DNA from: Promethearchaeota archaeon
Lineage (GTDB): Archaea > Asgardarchaeota > Lokiarchaeia > Sigyniarchaeales > SOKP01
Assembly: GCA_030603385.1 (NCBI GenBank)
Contig: JAUVXW010000003.1
Location: forward strand, 62,001 to 126,000
Direction: 5' to 3'
Length of the DNA stretch: 64,000 nt
Below the pieces are notes generated by a model. The model searched no databases, had not been told where the DNA came from, and saw only the letters and a program-made list of their open reading frames with translations. Position 1 is the stretch's first letter. Every line of letters starts with the position of its first letter. Shown here one piece after another: positions 51,267-61,631 of the stretch. The position numbers and the translations under genes are program-made.

Positions 51267-53747
51267 ATGAATAAATCTACAAAAAGTATAGCTTTTTTCT
51301 TATTATTATCGTCAATAATCCTTCCAATTCTTCCAACAATTACAGTAGCTCAAGAAGAGAACATCGTTTTTAAAGTGTCTGCTTCGGCATTGCCAGATGA
51401 ATGGGACCCCGTAGTTACAGATTGGTACAATGTAATATATGGATCATACGCGGTATTTGCGGTCCAGTATCCCATTGGAACACCTGCGTATTACACCGCT
51501 GGAACACTAGGTCCAATAGAGGATGAGTGGGTCGGAATACTCGCTACTGATTGGGAACTTGAACGTTGGCCATCCGAGGAAAATAGCGCAGATCCACCAT
51601 TTAATAACTCAGGTGGAATAAGAACAGCTACATTTACACTTCGAGAGAATGTGACATTCCACGATGGATCCGATTGGAACGCTACAGTATGGAAATGGAA
51701 TATCGATAGAATGAATATTATTTCCGGAAATTATACCGGTAAATGTCGAAACACAGATGATAATGAAGCTGAAGGAAATCTTATGAACACCATTATCGTA
51801 GAAGATTATAAAACCTATTTTACAGAAACATGGAATATGACAAAATTTGACTCTCCATATCTTGGACTTATTCCGCCTGATCTGGGAAAAGAACCTAAGG
51901 TTACCGATTATGCCTATTATAATCTTGGACCTAATGCGTCCCTTGTCGAATATCCCGGCGTCGATGATATTTTACCAAATAATACTATACGCAATCCTGC
52001 CCCTTATGGAGGCTGGGATTATGTATCGGCTGCTGCCATACATTATGCGCCTTATGATAGATATCCTATTGTAGACTACGTGGAGATCCTTGAAAACCCA
52101 AAATCAGGAGGAAAGATTAAGGTTTACTTTAACCACTGGACCACTTCTGGACTAGCTGGGTGGGTGAATATGCCTATGCTTTCATACCATTCATATAGAA
52201 ATAGTTACACCACTAGAGGTATTTACGGGTATGAAAACGGCGTTGATGATGACCGAAATGCTGGACCAGTCACTCACATGATTGGCACAGGTCCCTACAT
52301 TTATATAGAGCACGATGAAACAGGTACACCCGCAGGGGGTTATATGTTAAAAAATGAGAATTACTGGAATAAAACCCTTCTTGAAGCCGATGGTTGGTTT
52401 GATGTTGATAGATACGAAGTTATTAATTTCCCTACAGGTCAATTAGGAGAAGATTCTAAAAATACAGCCATGCTTACACATGCTATAGATTTTGCATACG
52501 ATTCCATGTATATGCCTTTAGATTATGATGCTGTGTTAAGAAACAAAAATATTAGGTATGAGTCTACTGGGGCTACAACATATAAAACGAATATCGTACT
52601 GAATAGCATCAATGAAACATGGTGGGCATGGCCTGGGTATGATGCTTGGAGGAAAGTTCAATATCCTCGTGCTGGTGATAAACCTGCTGGTGGTGTTCCT
52701 CGAGCAATGCGAAAAGCGATGGGTTATGCGTTTAATTATGATCTTATGATACATACTGCTTTAAATGATCGCGCAGTTCGAGGTGGTGGGGTGCTAGGTA
52801 GCCCCAATATATATTATAATGACAGTATTCCCTTGGCAGATTATAATGTAACGAAAGCACGAGAAATTCTGCTTACCACTGAGAGTGACATATCAGGAGA
52901 AGTTTATACTACCATAGATGTTAATAGTTCATATTGGCCCAATCCCGATCTTTATAATTTCAGTAAAATGTGTGCCGATAGAAGTTTGACCGCAAGTAGC
53001 TCGGATGCTGATTGGCGATATATTGCTGACAACAATCCAATATACACACTTAACTTTTATTGGGATTCTGCTCATGAAGATGTAAAGAGTGTACTTCTAA
53101 CTTCTCTTCGAAATATTGGGTGTACTTTAAAAGACAAAACTGGAGCTACAAATAGGGTTACCACTATAATTTGGGATACAGTCCGTATTGGTCATTTGAC
53201 CACATTTGATGGAATCTATAGTCTCTTTTCTTGTGGTGCGTGGGTAATGGACGAGGACTTATCTCATACATCCCCTGAGTTAAATCTCTTTTGGGCTCAT
53301 GTTGATCCCGATAAAGGGAGATGGCGAACTTTGGGCGGTGGAGGGATCACGAGTTGGCACTATTGGGGTAACTTCGGATTTAATTTTAATGAACGAGCTG
53401 ATTATTATAATGATCGTATGTGGACTTCCGATCCAATGGAAAGAAAAATCTGGATTAATAAATTAGCACACGTCGAGCAAACCGTTGTTTTCCCAAAAAT
53501 CTGGTGTTATGAAGCATTGGGCGGATGGGCTCTATGGAAAGACTGGGAATTTTTTACAGTAAAGAACACAGGAGGACATAATACGGGTCTCTTTGGAGGC
53601 ATTTCAATCAGTTTCTTGAGATATGTAGGTCTTCCAGAAGATTTCGCATTAATTCCCGGAGCTCCATTACTCGTTACATTGACCATTTCAGCAGTTTCGA
53701 CACTCGGTATAATATATGCGATAATGAGAAAGAAAAAACTCAAGTAG
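51267..53747 (+). CDS. ABC transporter extracellular solute-binding protein (family 5-like), C-terminally membrane anchored
   Basis: Signal peptide MNKSTKSIAFFLLLSSIILPILPTITVAQ; TFTLRENVTFHDGSDWNATVWKWNIDRM; C-terminal TM LLVTLTISAVSTLGIIYAIMRKKKLK; divergent from oppB. Confidence 0.88.
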   Translation: MNKSTKSIAFFLLLSSIILPILPTITVAQEENIVFKVSASALPDEWDPVVTDWYNVIYGSYAVFAVQYPIGTPAYYTAGTLGPIEDEWVGILATDWELERWPSEENSADPPFNNSGGIRTATFTLRENVTFHDGSDWNATVWKWNIDRMNIISGNYTGKCRNTDDNEAEGNLMNTIIVEDYKTYFTETWNMTKFDSPYLGLIPPDLGKEPKVTDYAYYNLGPNASLVEYPGVDDILPNNTIRNPAPYGGWDYVSAAAIHYAPYDRYPIVDYVEILENPKSGGKIKVYFNHWTTSGLAGWVNMPMLSYHSYRNSYTTRGIYGYENGVDDDRNAGPVTHMIGTGPYIYIEHDETGTPAGGYMLKNENYWNKTLLEADGWFDVDRYEVINFPTGQLGEDSKNTAMLTHAIDFAYDSMYMPLDYDAVLRNKNIRYESTGATTYKTNIVLNSINETWWAWPGYDAWRKVQYPRAGDKPAGGVPRAMRKAMGYAFNYDLMIHTALNDRAVRGGGVLGSPNIYYNDSIPLADYNVTKAREILLTTESDISGEVYTTIDVNSSYWPNPDLYNFSKMCADRSLTASSSDADWRYIADNNPIYTLNFYWDSAHEDVKSVLLTSLRNIGCTLKDKTGATNRVTTIIWDTVRIGHLTTFDGIYSLFSCGAWVMDEDLSHTSPELNLFWAHVDPDKGRWRTLGGGGITSWHYWGNFGFNFNERADYYNDRMWTSDPMERKIWINKLAHVEQTVVFPKIWCYEALGGWALWKDWEFFTVKNTGGHNTGLFGGISISFLRYVGLPEDFALIPGAPLLVTLTISAVSTLGIIYAIMRKKKLK

Positions 53748-53883
53748 AATAGTAAATTTAAAGACTAAATAAATCTTTTTTCTTTTTTTTTTTTAATGTC
53801 AAACAACACTCAACAGACAAAAATAAATAGGCTCTTTGAGCTTAATAGAAAGATTTATCCTCGTTAAATCCTTATTTTATTTA

Positions 53884-54530
53884 ATGCCAACAAAGCCTTC
53901 TGAAATTAAAAAGGCTACAATCCATACTTATTGGAATTCTAAAGAAAGATTGATCTGCCCCTTATGTTCTTCTCAACTACAACATGAATTTAATAATGGA
54001 GGCAGGAAAATTATTACTTGAAAGGGACCTGTATGGGTATTGACTAATTATTATAGCTATATTAATCCTAAGTGTGAAATGCACGAGGCATTTCCAGTAG
54101 CATATCATTCAGTCATTCAACGGAAGCGATTTTCCTTGGAAGTATGGGCAAAAGTGATACAACATCATTTCAAGCATCAACTTAATTATTCCACCATCGT
54201 CAAACTCATGTGGGACGATTGGGACGTGTCAATTTCGAGGAACACGGTGAGAAACATCTGCGAATTTTTTGAAATGGCAGGAAAGCAATACACGGATAAA
54301 AATTCCTAAAAGGGGTAGAATCAAGCGGGAGAATCATTTTATCGCTTGATGGTGCCCAACCAGTTAAGAACGAGCCTTCTCTTTGGGTCTTTTCTGAGAA
54401 ATTGAAATGCTCTATGGCGTTCCCATCGTAGGCATCATTTCCGACAAGCAAAAAAGCATTGTGAATGGTGTCAAGCAATTCAAACCAGATATCCCACATG
54501 CATATTGCCAATACCACTTCCTTAACCACG
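53884..54530 (+). pseudogene. Decayed transposase remnant
   Basis: In-frame pieces LPTKPSEIKKATIHTYWNSKERLICPLCSSQLQ...(TGA 54019)...YSYINPKCEMHEAFPVAYHSVIQRKRFSLEVWAKVIQHHFKHQLNYSTIVKLMWDDWDVSISRNTVRNICEFFEMAG, then frameshifted SLDGAQPVKNEPSLWVFSE and VPIVGIISDKQKSIVNGVKQFKPDIPHAYCQYHF. Confidence 0.65.
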
Positions 54531-54631
54531 TTTTTTTTTGTTTTTGAAACTATCTTATGATTTTAAAAACAATAGTAAAAATATAGGGGATTATTAATCC
54601 TTAAATAATATCTAACTGAAGAATTAATTAG

Positions 54632-55147
54632 CTATATTTTTTTTCTGCCTACACTATATCGTTTAAGAAGCATACCACATATAGCCCCTGAGATGGCTAT
54701 TTCAAACAAAATAATTATGTCAAGCCATCCTCTAATATTACCAAATTTTAGGATAATCGGTTCTGTTGAAAAGCCAAACATAATAGCATAAAATATGAAA
54801 CCTTCTGCAATAAGAAGAGGTACCAGCCAGATGGATGCTTTAATTCCATAATGAGCTATTTCTTGTTTATATGTTAACACAAAACATACCAAAAACAACA
54901 CTAAAGCGGGTAAGAAGAAAGTTTTCAAATATGTTGTCCAAGTCCAAAAAAGTATGGTTCTATCCATATCAGTATAAGAGATCCATTCTTCATAATAATA
55001 ATCATACATCATAATGTTGGCGATAATTCCGTAATAACATAAAAAAGCAAAAATATACAAAAAAATAACACCCCCTTGTCGTCCCCAGTCAATTTTTATA
55101 TGACCTTTTGCTTTATAATCACTTTTTTCAATCTTCTCTGTTTCCAT
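54632..55147 (-). CDS. Uncharacterised multi-pass membrane protein (171 aa)
   Basis: Several hydrophobic segments; no family recognised. Confidence 0.6.
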   Translation of the reverse strand: METEKIEKSDYKAKGHIKIDWGRQGGVIFLYIFAFLCYYGIIANIMMYDYYYEEWISYTDMDRTILFWTWTTYLKTFFLPALVLFLVCFVLTYKQEIAHYGIKASIWLVPLLIAEGFIFYAIMFGFSTEPIILKFGNIRGWLDIIILFEIAISGAICGMLLKRYSVGRKKI

Positions 55148-55248
55148 ATGTTAAAACCTAGAAATTTCAAAATTAAATAAAACTTAACCTAAAAAATTAT
55201 TTTACAAATTTAAATTCTTTTCATTTTAGAATGCTATTTTTCAAAATT

Positions 55249-55260
55249 TTACGTTCGTAA
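55249..55260. promoter_or_regulatory. Second copy of TTACGTTCGTAA, between the acyl-CoA ligase and the membrane-protein gene
   Basis: Identical 12-mer to 51129-51140, flanked by TT and AG. Confidence 0.25.
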
Positions 55261-55264
55261 AGTT

Positions 55265-57076
55265 TTACCTTACTAAGAAATCTTTAATTCGACTATCCCA
55301 AGTATTATATTTAGATGTTCCGTCCTTCCACTTTTGTTTTGATGCTTCTTTTAAGAATTCAATTCCCGAATTTTTAGGCAATTCTTCGATAATTTCAATA
55401 TACCGTGGTACATGAAAGTAGGCGAGATTATGAAACAAATAGTCGCTAAGTTCTTCATGGGTGATAGTGCGATTTTTCGCTTTCACAGCAATGATTTTAA
55501 AATTAATATCAGGATCATTTCCATTCCGAACAGGTATGACAGAAGATTCAATGATATTTGGGTGTGAATTTGCTACTCGTTCAATATCCTTTGTAAAGAT
55601 TACTTCATTGTTTTTGGATATGATCTCGTTTCTTTTCCCCTTATAATAAACATATCCCTCATAGTCAATATAACCAAAATCACCCGTGTAAACCCAATTA
55701 TCCCTTCCTATTTTTACATCAATTTTTCCAGGTTGTCTATAATATTCAAAAATTGCTCCGGATGCTCTTCGTACTGCTATTTCTCCAACGTTATTTGGTC
55801 CTGGAGGCATTTCTGTTCCATTAGGGCCGATAATTTTTAATTCTATGAAATCTAATGGTGTTCCAATTGACCCCATTTTTCCACCTTCAGAACCTAGTTT
55901 ATTGATAGTTACACCAATTCCTTCTGCATGTGACCAGCACTCATGTAAGTGGATTCCAAACCTTTCTTCAAAAGCATTCCATAAATCCATTCCTGCGCCA
56001 AAACCGTAAGCAAACTTGATAGAATGAACTCGATCATTGACTTTGGGCTTTTGATACAATAGATTTGTCAGATGGCTACTGAAATAACAAAAACAAGTGG
56101 GTTCAAACTTATGGATTTCCTCCCAGAATGTTGATGCATTAAAATCTTCAGTAATTATAAGCGATTTATCATAGACAATTGAAGGTAATACCACAAAAAA
56201 ATGGGCAGTGCTACTAGATAAAGACATAGGGCAATAGATTTTGGATGCTTTGTCTAATCCTATCTTCATCAATTCAAATCCTAAAGCAATACCTGCTAAT
56301 ACAGTATTTCTATACACAACTCCTTTGGGTTGTCCAGTCACACCACTAGAATATTGAATTTCTGTAGGATCATCACTATACATATTAATCTCGGGATTTT
56401 GAGAATTTGATGTAATAATTGACTTAAAATTGGCATAGTGATTCTCAAAATTAAAATCAACAGGAGCATTGTGTATAAGTACTTTCTTGATCTTCGGTAG
56501 ATTTTTACTAACTTCTATGTATTTGCTAAGAAATTTATAATCAATAATCAAAACTTCTGTATCACTGTCTCTTAATATATATTCTAAATGATTGTCACTC
56601 AAAAATGTATCAATAGGTACAAATACACATCCGGCTTTAGCTATTCCAAACCATGTAAAAAGGAATTCTGGGCAAGTTTCCATAAGTAACGAAATTTTGG
56701 GTGCTTTTAAATCCAATTTATTAGTCAATTCAAGAAGTCCATGAGCAAGTTTGTTGGAATTATTATTAATTTCTTCATAAGAATAGCTTTTGTCTTTAAA
56801 GTAAAGATATGGTTGATCTTTATTTGCCTTTGCTTTAATTTCTAATAATCTCGGAAGTGTAGCGTTCTCTATTCCAAAATTTCTTATTATTCTCGAACGC
56901 TCATCATTTCTGCTTATCTTTAAAGACCCTTCCTCTATTTCAATAATTACTTCTTCATTATCTTGGAATGGAAATAATTCATCTTTATAAACCTTGCTTG
57001 GAATATATATCCAAACACTTTTATAACCACCATTTCCAGATTTTTTTGTAGTTATTTTTCCTTTAGCTACTTTCAA
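55265..57076 (-). CDS. AMP-dependent acyl-CoA synthetase/ligase with N-terminal AbrB/SpoVT-like extension
   Basis: EIQYSSGVTGQPKGVVYRN...ECWSHAEGIGVTINK...NWVYTGDFGYIDYEGYVYYKGKRNEIISKNNE; N-terminal KGKITTKKSGNGGYKSVWIYIPSKVYKDELFPFQDNEEVIIEIEEGSLKISR. Confidence 0.88.
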   Translation of the reverse strand: MKVAKGKITTKKSGNGGYKSVWIYIPSKVYKDELFPFQDNEEVIIEIEEGSLKISRNDERSRIIRNFGIENATLPRLLEIKAKANKDQPYLYFKDKSYSYEEINNNSNKLAHGLLELTNKLDLKAPKISLLMETCPEFLFTWFGIAKAGCVFVPIDTFLSDNHLEYILRDSDTEVLIIDYKFLSKYIEVSKNLPKIKKVLIHNAPVDFNFENHYANFKSIITSNSQNPEINMYSDDPTEIQYSSGVTGQPKGVVYRNTVLAGIALGFELMKIGLDKASKIYCPMSLSSSTAHFFVVLPSIVYDKSLIITEDFNASTFWEEIHKFEPTCFCYFSSHLTNLLYQKPKVNDRVHSIKFAYGFGAGMDLWNAFEERFGIHLHECWSHAEGIGVTINKLGSEGGKMGSIGTPLDFIELKIIGPNGTEMPPGPNNVGEIAVRRASGAIFEYYRQPGKIDVKIGRDNWVYTGDFGYIDYEGYVYYKGKRNEIISKNNEVIFTKDIERVANSHPNIIESSVIPVRNGNDPDINFKIIAVKAKNRTITHEELSDYLFHNLAYFHVPRYIEIIEELPKNSGIEFLKEASKQKWKDGTSKYNTWDSRIKDFLVR

Positions 57077-57302
57077 AAAATTATCACTTTACTTTTTATT
57101 AGATAGAATGCTTTACTACCGTAATTTAAGAGAGTAATCACTCTTTCTTTAAAATGTTTTCCATAACTCAGTGTGATCTATCAGCAAATTTTGACATCAA
57201 TTTTGATTTATGTTACAGCAGTAAGAACGAACTTAAAATATATATGGTATATAAAAAAAATAAAATGAAAATAAGGAGCTATATAATTATATATAATATA
57301 AA

Positions 57303-59234
57303 CTAAAGCTTTTGACCTATTGCATATCCCTCGTGAATTGCTTCTAACATTCTTCTAGCTTGTGAACAATCTCCTATCGCGTGTACAGTGGGTAATTTCT
57401 CCCTCAACATATTGAATAATTTATTTTGAGCTTCCATACCAGCAGCAATCACAACTGTATCAGCTTCAATTATTTCAGAGTTTCCTTCTCTTTCGATTTC
57501 TACTCCATCATCCGTTATTCTAATGACTTTAGAAGAAGTGTATTGTTTGATGCCCCATCTGGCTATTCTCATGGTGACTGACCATTTTGTTGCTGGGCCA
57601 ACATCTCGTGCAATCTTTGGCAACATTTCAACAATGGAAACATCCTTTCCTTGAGATCTTAGAAGCTCCGCCGTTTCACAGCCAATCATCCCCCCCCCTA
57701 TTATTACAACATTATCACCTGTGCTTGACATTCCCTTTAACACATCAACTGCCATAACAACATTTTCAGTGTTAATTCCTGGTATATCTGGAGTTATTGC
57801 TGTCGCACCAGTAGCTACGATAACCTCATCAGCGTTTTCCTTCAAAATAGAATCTACCGTTGCTTCTTTATTAAGCTGAACATTAATTTTTAATTTCTTC
57901 ATCTGATATATTAAGTAATGTGTTAAACAATTGGTCTCCTCCTTATGAGGGGCTAAGGACGCCGTTATTAAATTTCCTCCTAGCTGATCATTTTTCTCCC
58001 ATAGAGTCACTTTGTGACCTCTTAATGTTGCTACCCTTGCGGCTTCCATCCCAGCTGGACCACCACCAATAATGAGGATCTTTTTCAATTTTTCCGCTTT
58101 CTCTAATTTTTTACCTTCCTTACCCAATCCAGCGTTTACAGAACACACAATAGTTCCTGGACTAGCCATAGCATCAAAACAACGGCAACAAGCTATACAC
58201 ATATTAATATCGTCAAATTCACCTTTCATAGCTTTTTTTGGGAAATATGGATCAGTCAAAAATGGCCTGCCAAAATGTACCAAATCTGCTCTTCCGTCTC
58301 TTATAATCTCATTAGCAAATCGAGGATCATTGATTCTCCCTCCTGTCATAATAGGAACATTTATTATCTTTTTCATCGCTTCTGCTAAATATACAAATGC
58401 TCCCCTAGGAACTGACATAGGTAACATAGGTTTTGGTGATTCATGCCATCCTGCCCATGTGTGTATCACAGAAACTCCTGCTTGCTCTGCTAATTTTGCC
58501 ATAATTTGAGAATCCTCCAGAACTGTACCCCCATCTATGTATTCTTCAGCACTAATTTTATAGATTACAGGGAACTGGTTTTCAAGTTTTTTTCTAATAT
58601 TTTTAATAATTTCAACAATAAAAGTTGCCCGTTCTGCAGGAGATTTTCCTCCAAATCTATCAGTTCGTTTGTTGGTAAGAGGTGATCCGAATTGACTTAT
58701 TAAGTATCCTGTTGATCCCATTAATAATACACCTTTAAATCCTGCTTCAGCACTTCTTCTCGCAGAATCACCAAATCTTTCAACTAATTCTTCAACCTCT
58801 TCAGTAGATAATTCTCTTGGCATTTCACCTCTTCCTCTATAACCCGCAATGGGAGATGGTGCCACAGGTTGCATACCAGTAAGACCAGAATGGCAATATC
58901 TACCGCCATGTGATAATTCAATCATCGGAACAGATCCATTTTTATCAATGGCGTTCGCTAATTTTTTCAAACCTGGGGAATACTTATCATCATCAGTTGC
59001 TATCATACCTTTACCTGCTGTACTTCCTATCGGGTAGTCTATGATACCCATCTCTACACAAATAAAACCAGCACCTCCTTTAGCCCTTTCTACATAGTAA
59101 TCAACTAATTGGTCGGTTACATATCCATCGTAACCAAATCGGGTGTTCATAGGGGCCATCATTATTCTATTACTTATTTCAACATCTCCAATTGTTATTG
59201 GCTGAAATAAATATTTTACTTCTTCTACAACCAT
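57303..59234 (-). CDS. NADH:flavin oxidoreductase / 2,4-dienoyl-CoA reductase-like (OYE-FeS-flavin)
   Basis: LFQPITIGDVEISNRIMMAPMNTRFGYDGYVTDQLVDYYVERAKGGAGFI...CIACCRCFDAMASPGTIVCSVNAGLG...KKILIIGGGPAGMEAARVATLRGHKVTLWEK. Confidence 0.93.
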   Translation of the reverse strand: MVVEEVKYLFQPITIGDVEISNRIMMAPMNTRFGYDGYVTDQLVDYYVERAKGGAGFICVEMGIIDYPIGSTAGKGMIATDDDKYSPGLKKLANAIDKNGSVPMIELSHGGRYCHSGLTGMQPVAPSPIAGYRGRGEMPRELSTEEVEELVERFGDSARRSAEAGFKGVLLMGSTGYLISQFGSPLTNKRTDRFGGKSPAERATFIVEIIKNIRKKLENQFPVIYKISAEEYIDGGTVLEDSQIMAKLAEQAGVSVIHTWAGWHESPKPMLPMSVPRGAFVYLAEAMKKIINVPIMTGGRINDPRFANEIIRDGRADLVHFGRPFLTDPYFPKKAMKGEFDDINMCIACCRCFDAMASPGTIVCSVNAGLGKEGKKLEKAEKLKKILIIGGGPAGMEAARVATLRGHKVTLWEKNDQLGGNLITASLAPHKEETNCLTHYLIYQMKKLKINVQLNKEATVDSILKENADEVIVATGATAITPDIPGINTENVVMAVDVLKGMSSTGDNVVIIGGGMIGCETAELLRSQGKDVSIVEMLPKIARDVGPATKWSVTMRIARWGIKQYTSSKVIRITDDGVEIEREGNSEIIEADTVVIAAGMEAQNKLFNMLREKLPTVHAIGDCSQARRMLEAIHEGYAIGQKL

Positions 59235-59381
59235 GATTGCTTCTACCTTTTTATTATATAGTTTATATATTTCAACATGAATTTTATTAAAGTTTTCTAA
59301 TAATAATTAATACAATTTTTTCATTATCTTACCTAATATTTAAAACCAACTATTGTAAATTTACGGAAATATTGATAAATT

Positions 59382-61631
59382 ATGACTGAAAATGAACAGG
59401 TTAAGTTAATAAGAACTGCTTGTCCAGCACATTGCGGTATAGATTGTTGTGGAATTTTAGCTCATGTAAAAGGAAATCGTATTGTAAAATTGGAACCTGC
59501 GGACTTTCCTGATGAAAGAGATCGGAGGATTTGTTTACGTGGATTAGTTAGTTTAGATATTACTTATCACCCAGATCGTATTAAATATCCAATGAAACGA
59601 ATTGGAGAAAGAGGTGAAGGGAAATTTGAACGAATATCCTGGGAAGAAGCTTATATGATAATTGTTGCGAAATTTAAAGAAATTTCTGAAAAATATGGAT
59701 GGAAATCGATTGGATGGGTTTTAGGAGGACCTGGTGCAGGTACAACAAAATTTGGTGCATATCTTAGATTGGCAAGTTTAACGCAGAGTACTCGTGTGAG
59801 TGCTTGGGGCTATGGAGATGCAGGGTTACCCTGTGGAAGTAGAGTGATTTTTGGACACCAATTTCCTTATCTGTATTTGTTTGGGGAATTCTGGCAGAGG
59901 AAATATCCTGAGTTGTTAATGATATGGGGTACAAATCCAGCTGAATCCATGCCTTTACAAAATATGAGAAAAGTTTTAGATGCAAAAGAATATGGAACTC
60001 AGGTAATTGTTGTAGATCCACGTTTCACAGTTACAGCATCAAAAGCAGATGAGTATATTGGATTAAAACCGGGTACCGATAGTGCTTTAGCTTTAGGGAT
60101 CATGAATGTGATATTCCAAAATAACTTACATGATAAAGAGTTCATATTAGAACATACGAATGGAGCCTATTTAGTGAGAACCGATTCAGGAATAATGCTA
60201 CGAGGGAAAGATGTAGACGCAAAAAAGCCAGAAGCTTATATTGTATGGCATGAATCGTCTAATTTTCATAAAACACTATCTCGCACAAGTGTAAAAGAGG
60301 CAAGTCTTACTGGAACTTATATGATAAATGGAATTGAATGTAAACCAGTAATTCAGGTATTGATGGATCTAGCCTCTGAATATACCCCAGAAAAAACCGC
60401 AGAAATTACAGGGGTTAATAAGGATCTTATTGTTAAGTTAAGTAAGAGGATAGCTACAGCTGAAACAGTTAGATTTTTAACTCATATGGGTTTTACGAGA
60501 ACTTATCATGGAGATATTTCCTTAAGGGGTCTAATATCTGTAGCCGCGATTACCGGAAATGTCACTACATCAGTAAATTCTGGACATGTGCCAGGAATTC
60601 TAAATTGGAATCCTTTCCTTAAAGCAATTCCAGATAAACCCAGTTTTCATAGAATCGGTATCCTCAATCTCTATGAGGCTGTGATATCTAGTAATCCCTA
60701 CCCAATAAAGGCTCTCTGGTTTGCTTTCATTAACTTTTTGAACCAATGTGCAAATGCTAATAAAATAATTGAAGAGTTTTACCCCAAATTGGAGTTTATT
60801 GTACAAACAGAACTATTTTTAACACCCTCCGCTCGATATGCCGATTTAATCCTCCCGGTTTGTAGTTTTTTAGAATTTTCAGATTTTTTAGCTCAACCTT
60901 ATCCTTATGCACAACTTCAACAGAAAGTAATTGAACCATTATTTGAATCCAAATCAGATGCGACTATTGTTGCTGAACTTGCTGAATGTCTTGGGTTTGG
61001 TGACTACTTTAAGGGAGGAGAAGAGAGCTTGATAGATCTTATCATGGCGACCCGTTCCTTCGAAGGAATGACTCGAGAAACTTTAAAAACCCAAGCTATG
61101 AAATTACCATCACTACCAGAGGGAGCAAAATTTCCACTAAATTTTGGAACACCCTCTGGTAAAATTGAACTATATGCAGAACAGTTAGTAGAAGATGGGG
61201 AGGCTCTTCCAGTCTATTTGCCACCTATTGAAGCTCCAATTACTCCTGGTGAAAAGAAGTATCCTTTAACATTAGTGAATGGTCATAGTCGCTTCCGTAC
61301 GCATTCCATGTTTGCAAATGTCAAATCTTTGCTAGATTTGAACCCTGAACCCCTAGTTGACATCAATCCGATTGATGCTGAAACCAGAAATATATCAAAT
61401 AATGATATTGTGACTGTTTTTAATGATAGGGCTCGAACAACACTAAAAGCTAGAATCTCTGAAAGTGTTCAACCGGGCATACTTGATATTACTGAAGGCT
61501 GGTGGATAGAACAATTTAGAGAGGGAAGTTTAAACCATCTCACACACGATATTATTAATCCAGTACAAGATAAAGTTTACGAACCGAACATGCATATGAA
61601 CGATGTTGCCGTGGAGGTGGAGAAAAAATGA
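59382..61631 (+). CDS. Molybdopterin-dependent oxidoreductase, DMSO-reductase superfamily catalytic subunit
   Basis: TACPAHCGIDCCGILAHVKGNRIVKLEP...RICLRGLVSLDITYHPDRIKYPMKRIGERGEGKFERISWEEAYMII; no signal peptide or twin-arginine motif visible. Confidence 0.92.
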   Translation: MTENEQVKLIRTACPAHCGIDCCGILAHVKGNRIVKLEPADFPDERDRRICLRGLVSLDITYHPDRIKYPMKRIGERGEGKFERISWEEAYMIIVAKFKEISEKYGWKSIGWVLGGPGAGTTKFGAYLRLASLTQSTRVSAWGYGDAGLPCGSRVIFGHQFPYLYLFGEFWQRKYPELLMIWGTNPAESMPLQNMRKVLDAKEYGTQVIVVDPRFTVTASKADEYIGLKPGTDSALALGIMNVIFQNNLHDKEFILEHTNGAYLVRTDSGIMLRGKDVDAKKPEAYIVWHESSNFHKTLSRTSVKEASLTGTYMINGIECKPVIQVLMDLASEYTPEKTAEITGVNKDLIVKLSKRIATAETVRFLTHMGFTRTYHGDISLRGLISVAAITGNVTTSVNSGHVPGILNWNPFLKAIPDKPSFHRIGILNLYEAVISSNPYPIKALWFAFINFLNQCANANKIIEEFYPKLEFIVQTELFLTPSARYADLILPVCSFLEFSDFLAQPYPYAQLQQKVIEPLFESKSDATIVAELAECLGFGDYFKGGEESLIDLIMATRSFEGMTRETLKTQAMKLPSLPEGAKFPLNFGTPSGKIELYAEQLVEDGEALPVYLPPIEAPITPGEKKYPLTLVNGHSRFRTHSMFANVKSLLDLNPEPLVDINPIDAETRNISNNDIVTVFNDRARTTLKARISESVQPGILDITEGWWIEQFREGSLNHLTHDIINPVQDKVYEPNMHMNDVAVEVEKK

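Noticed and set aside
53507-53743. Minus-strand 78-aa ORF at the end of the solute-binding protein gene
   Set aside because: Antisense to the C-terminal coding region and TM anchor; no separate start signal or family match.
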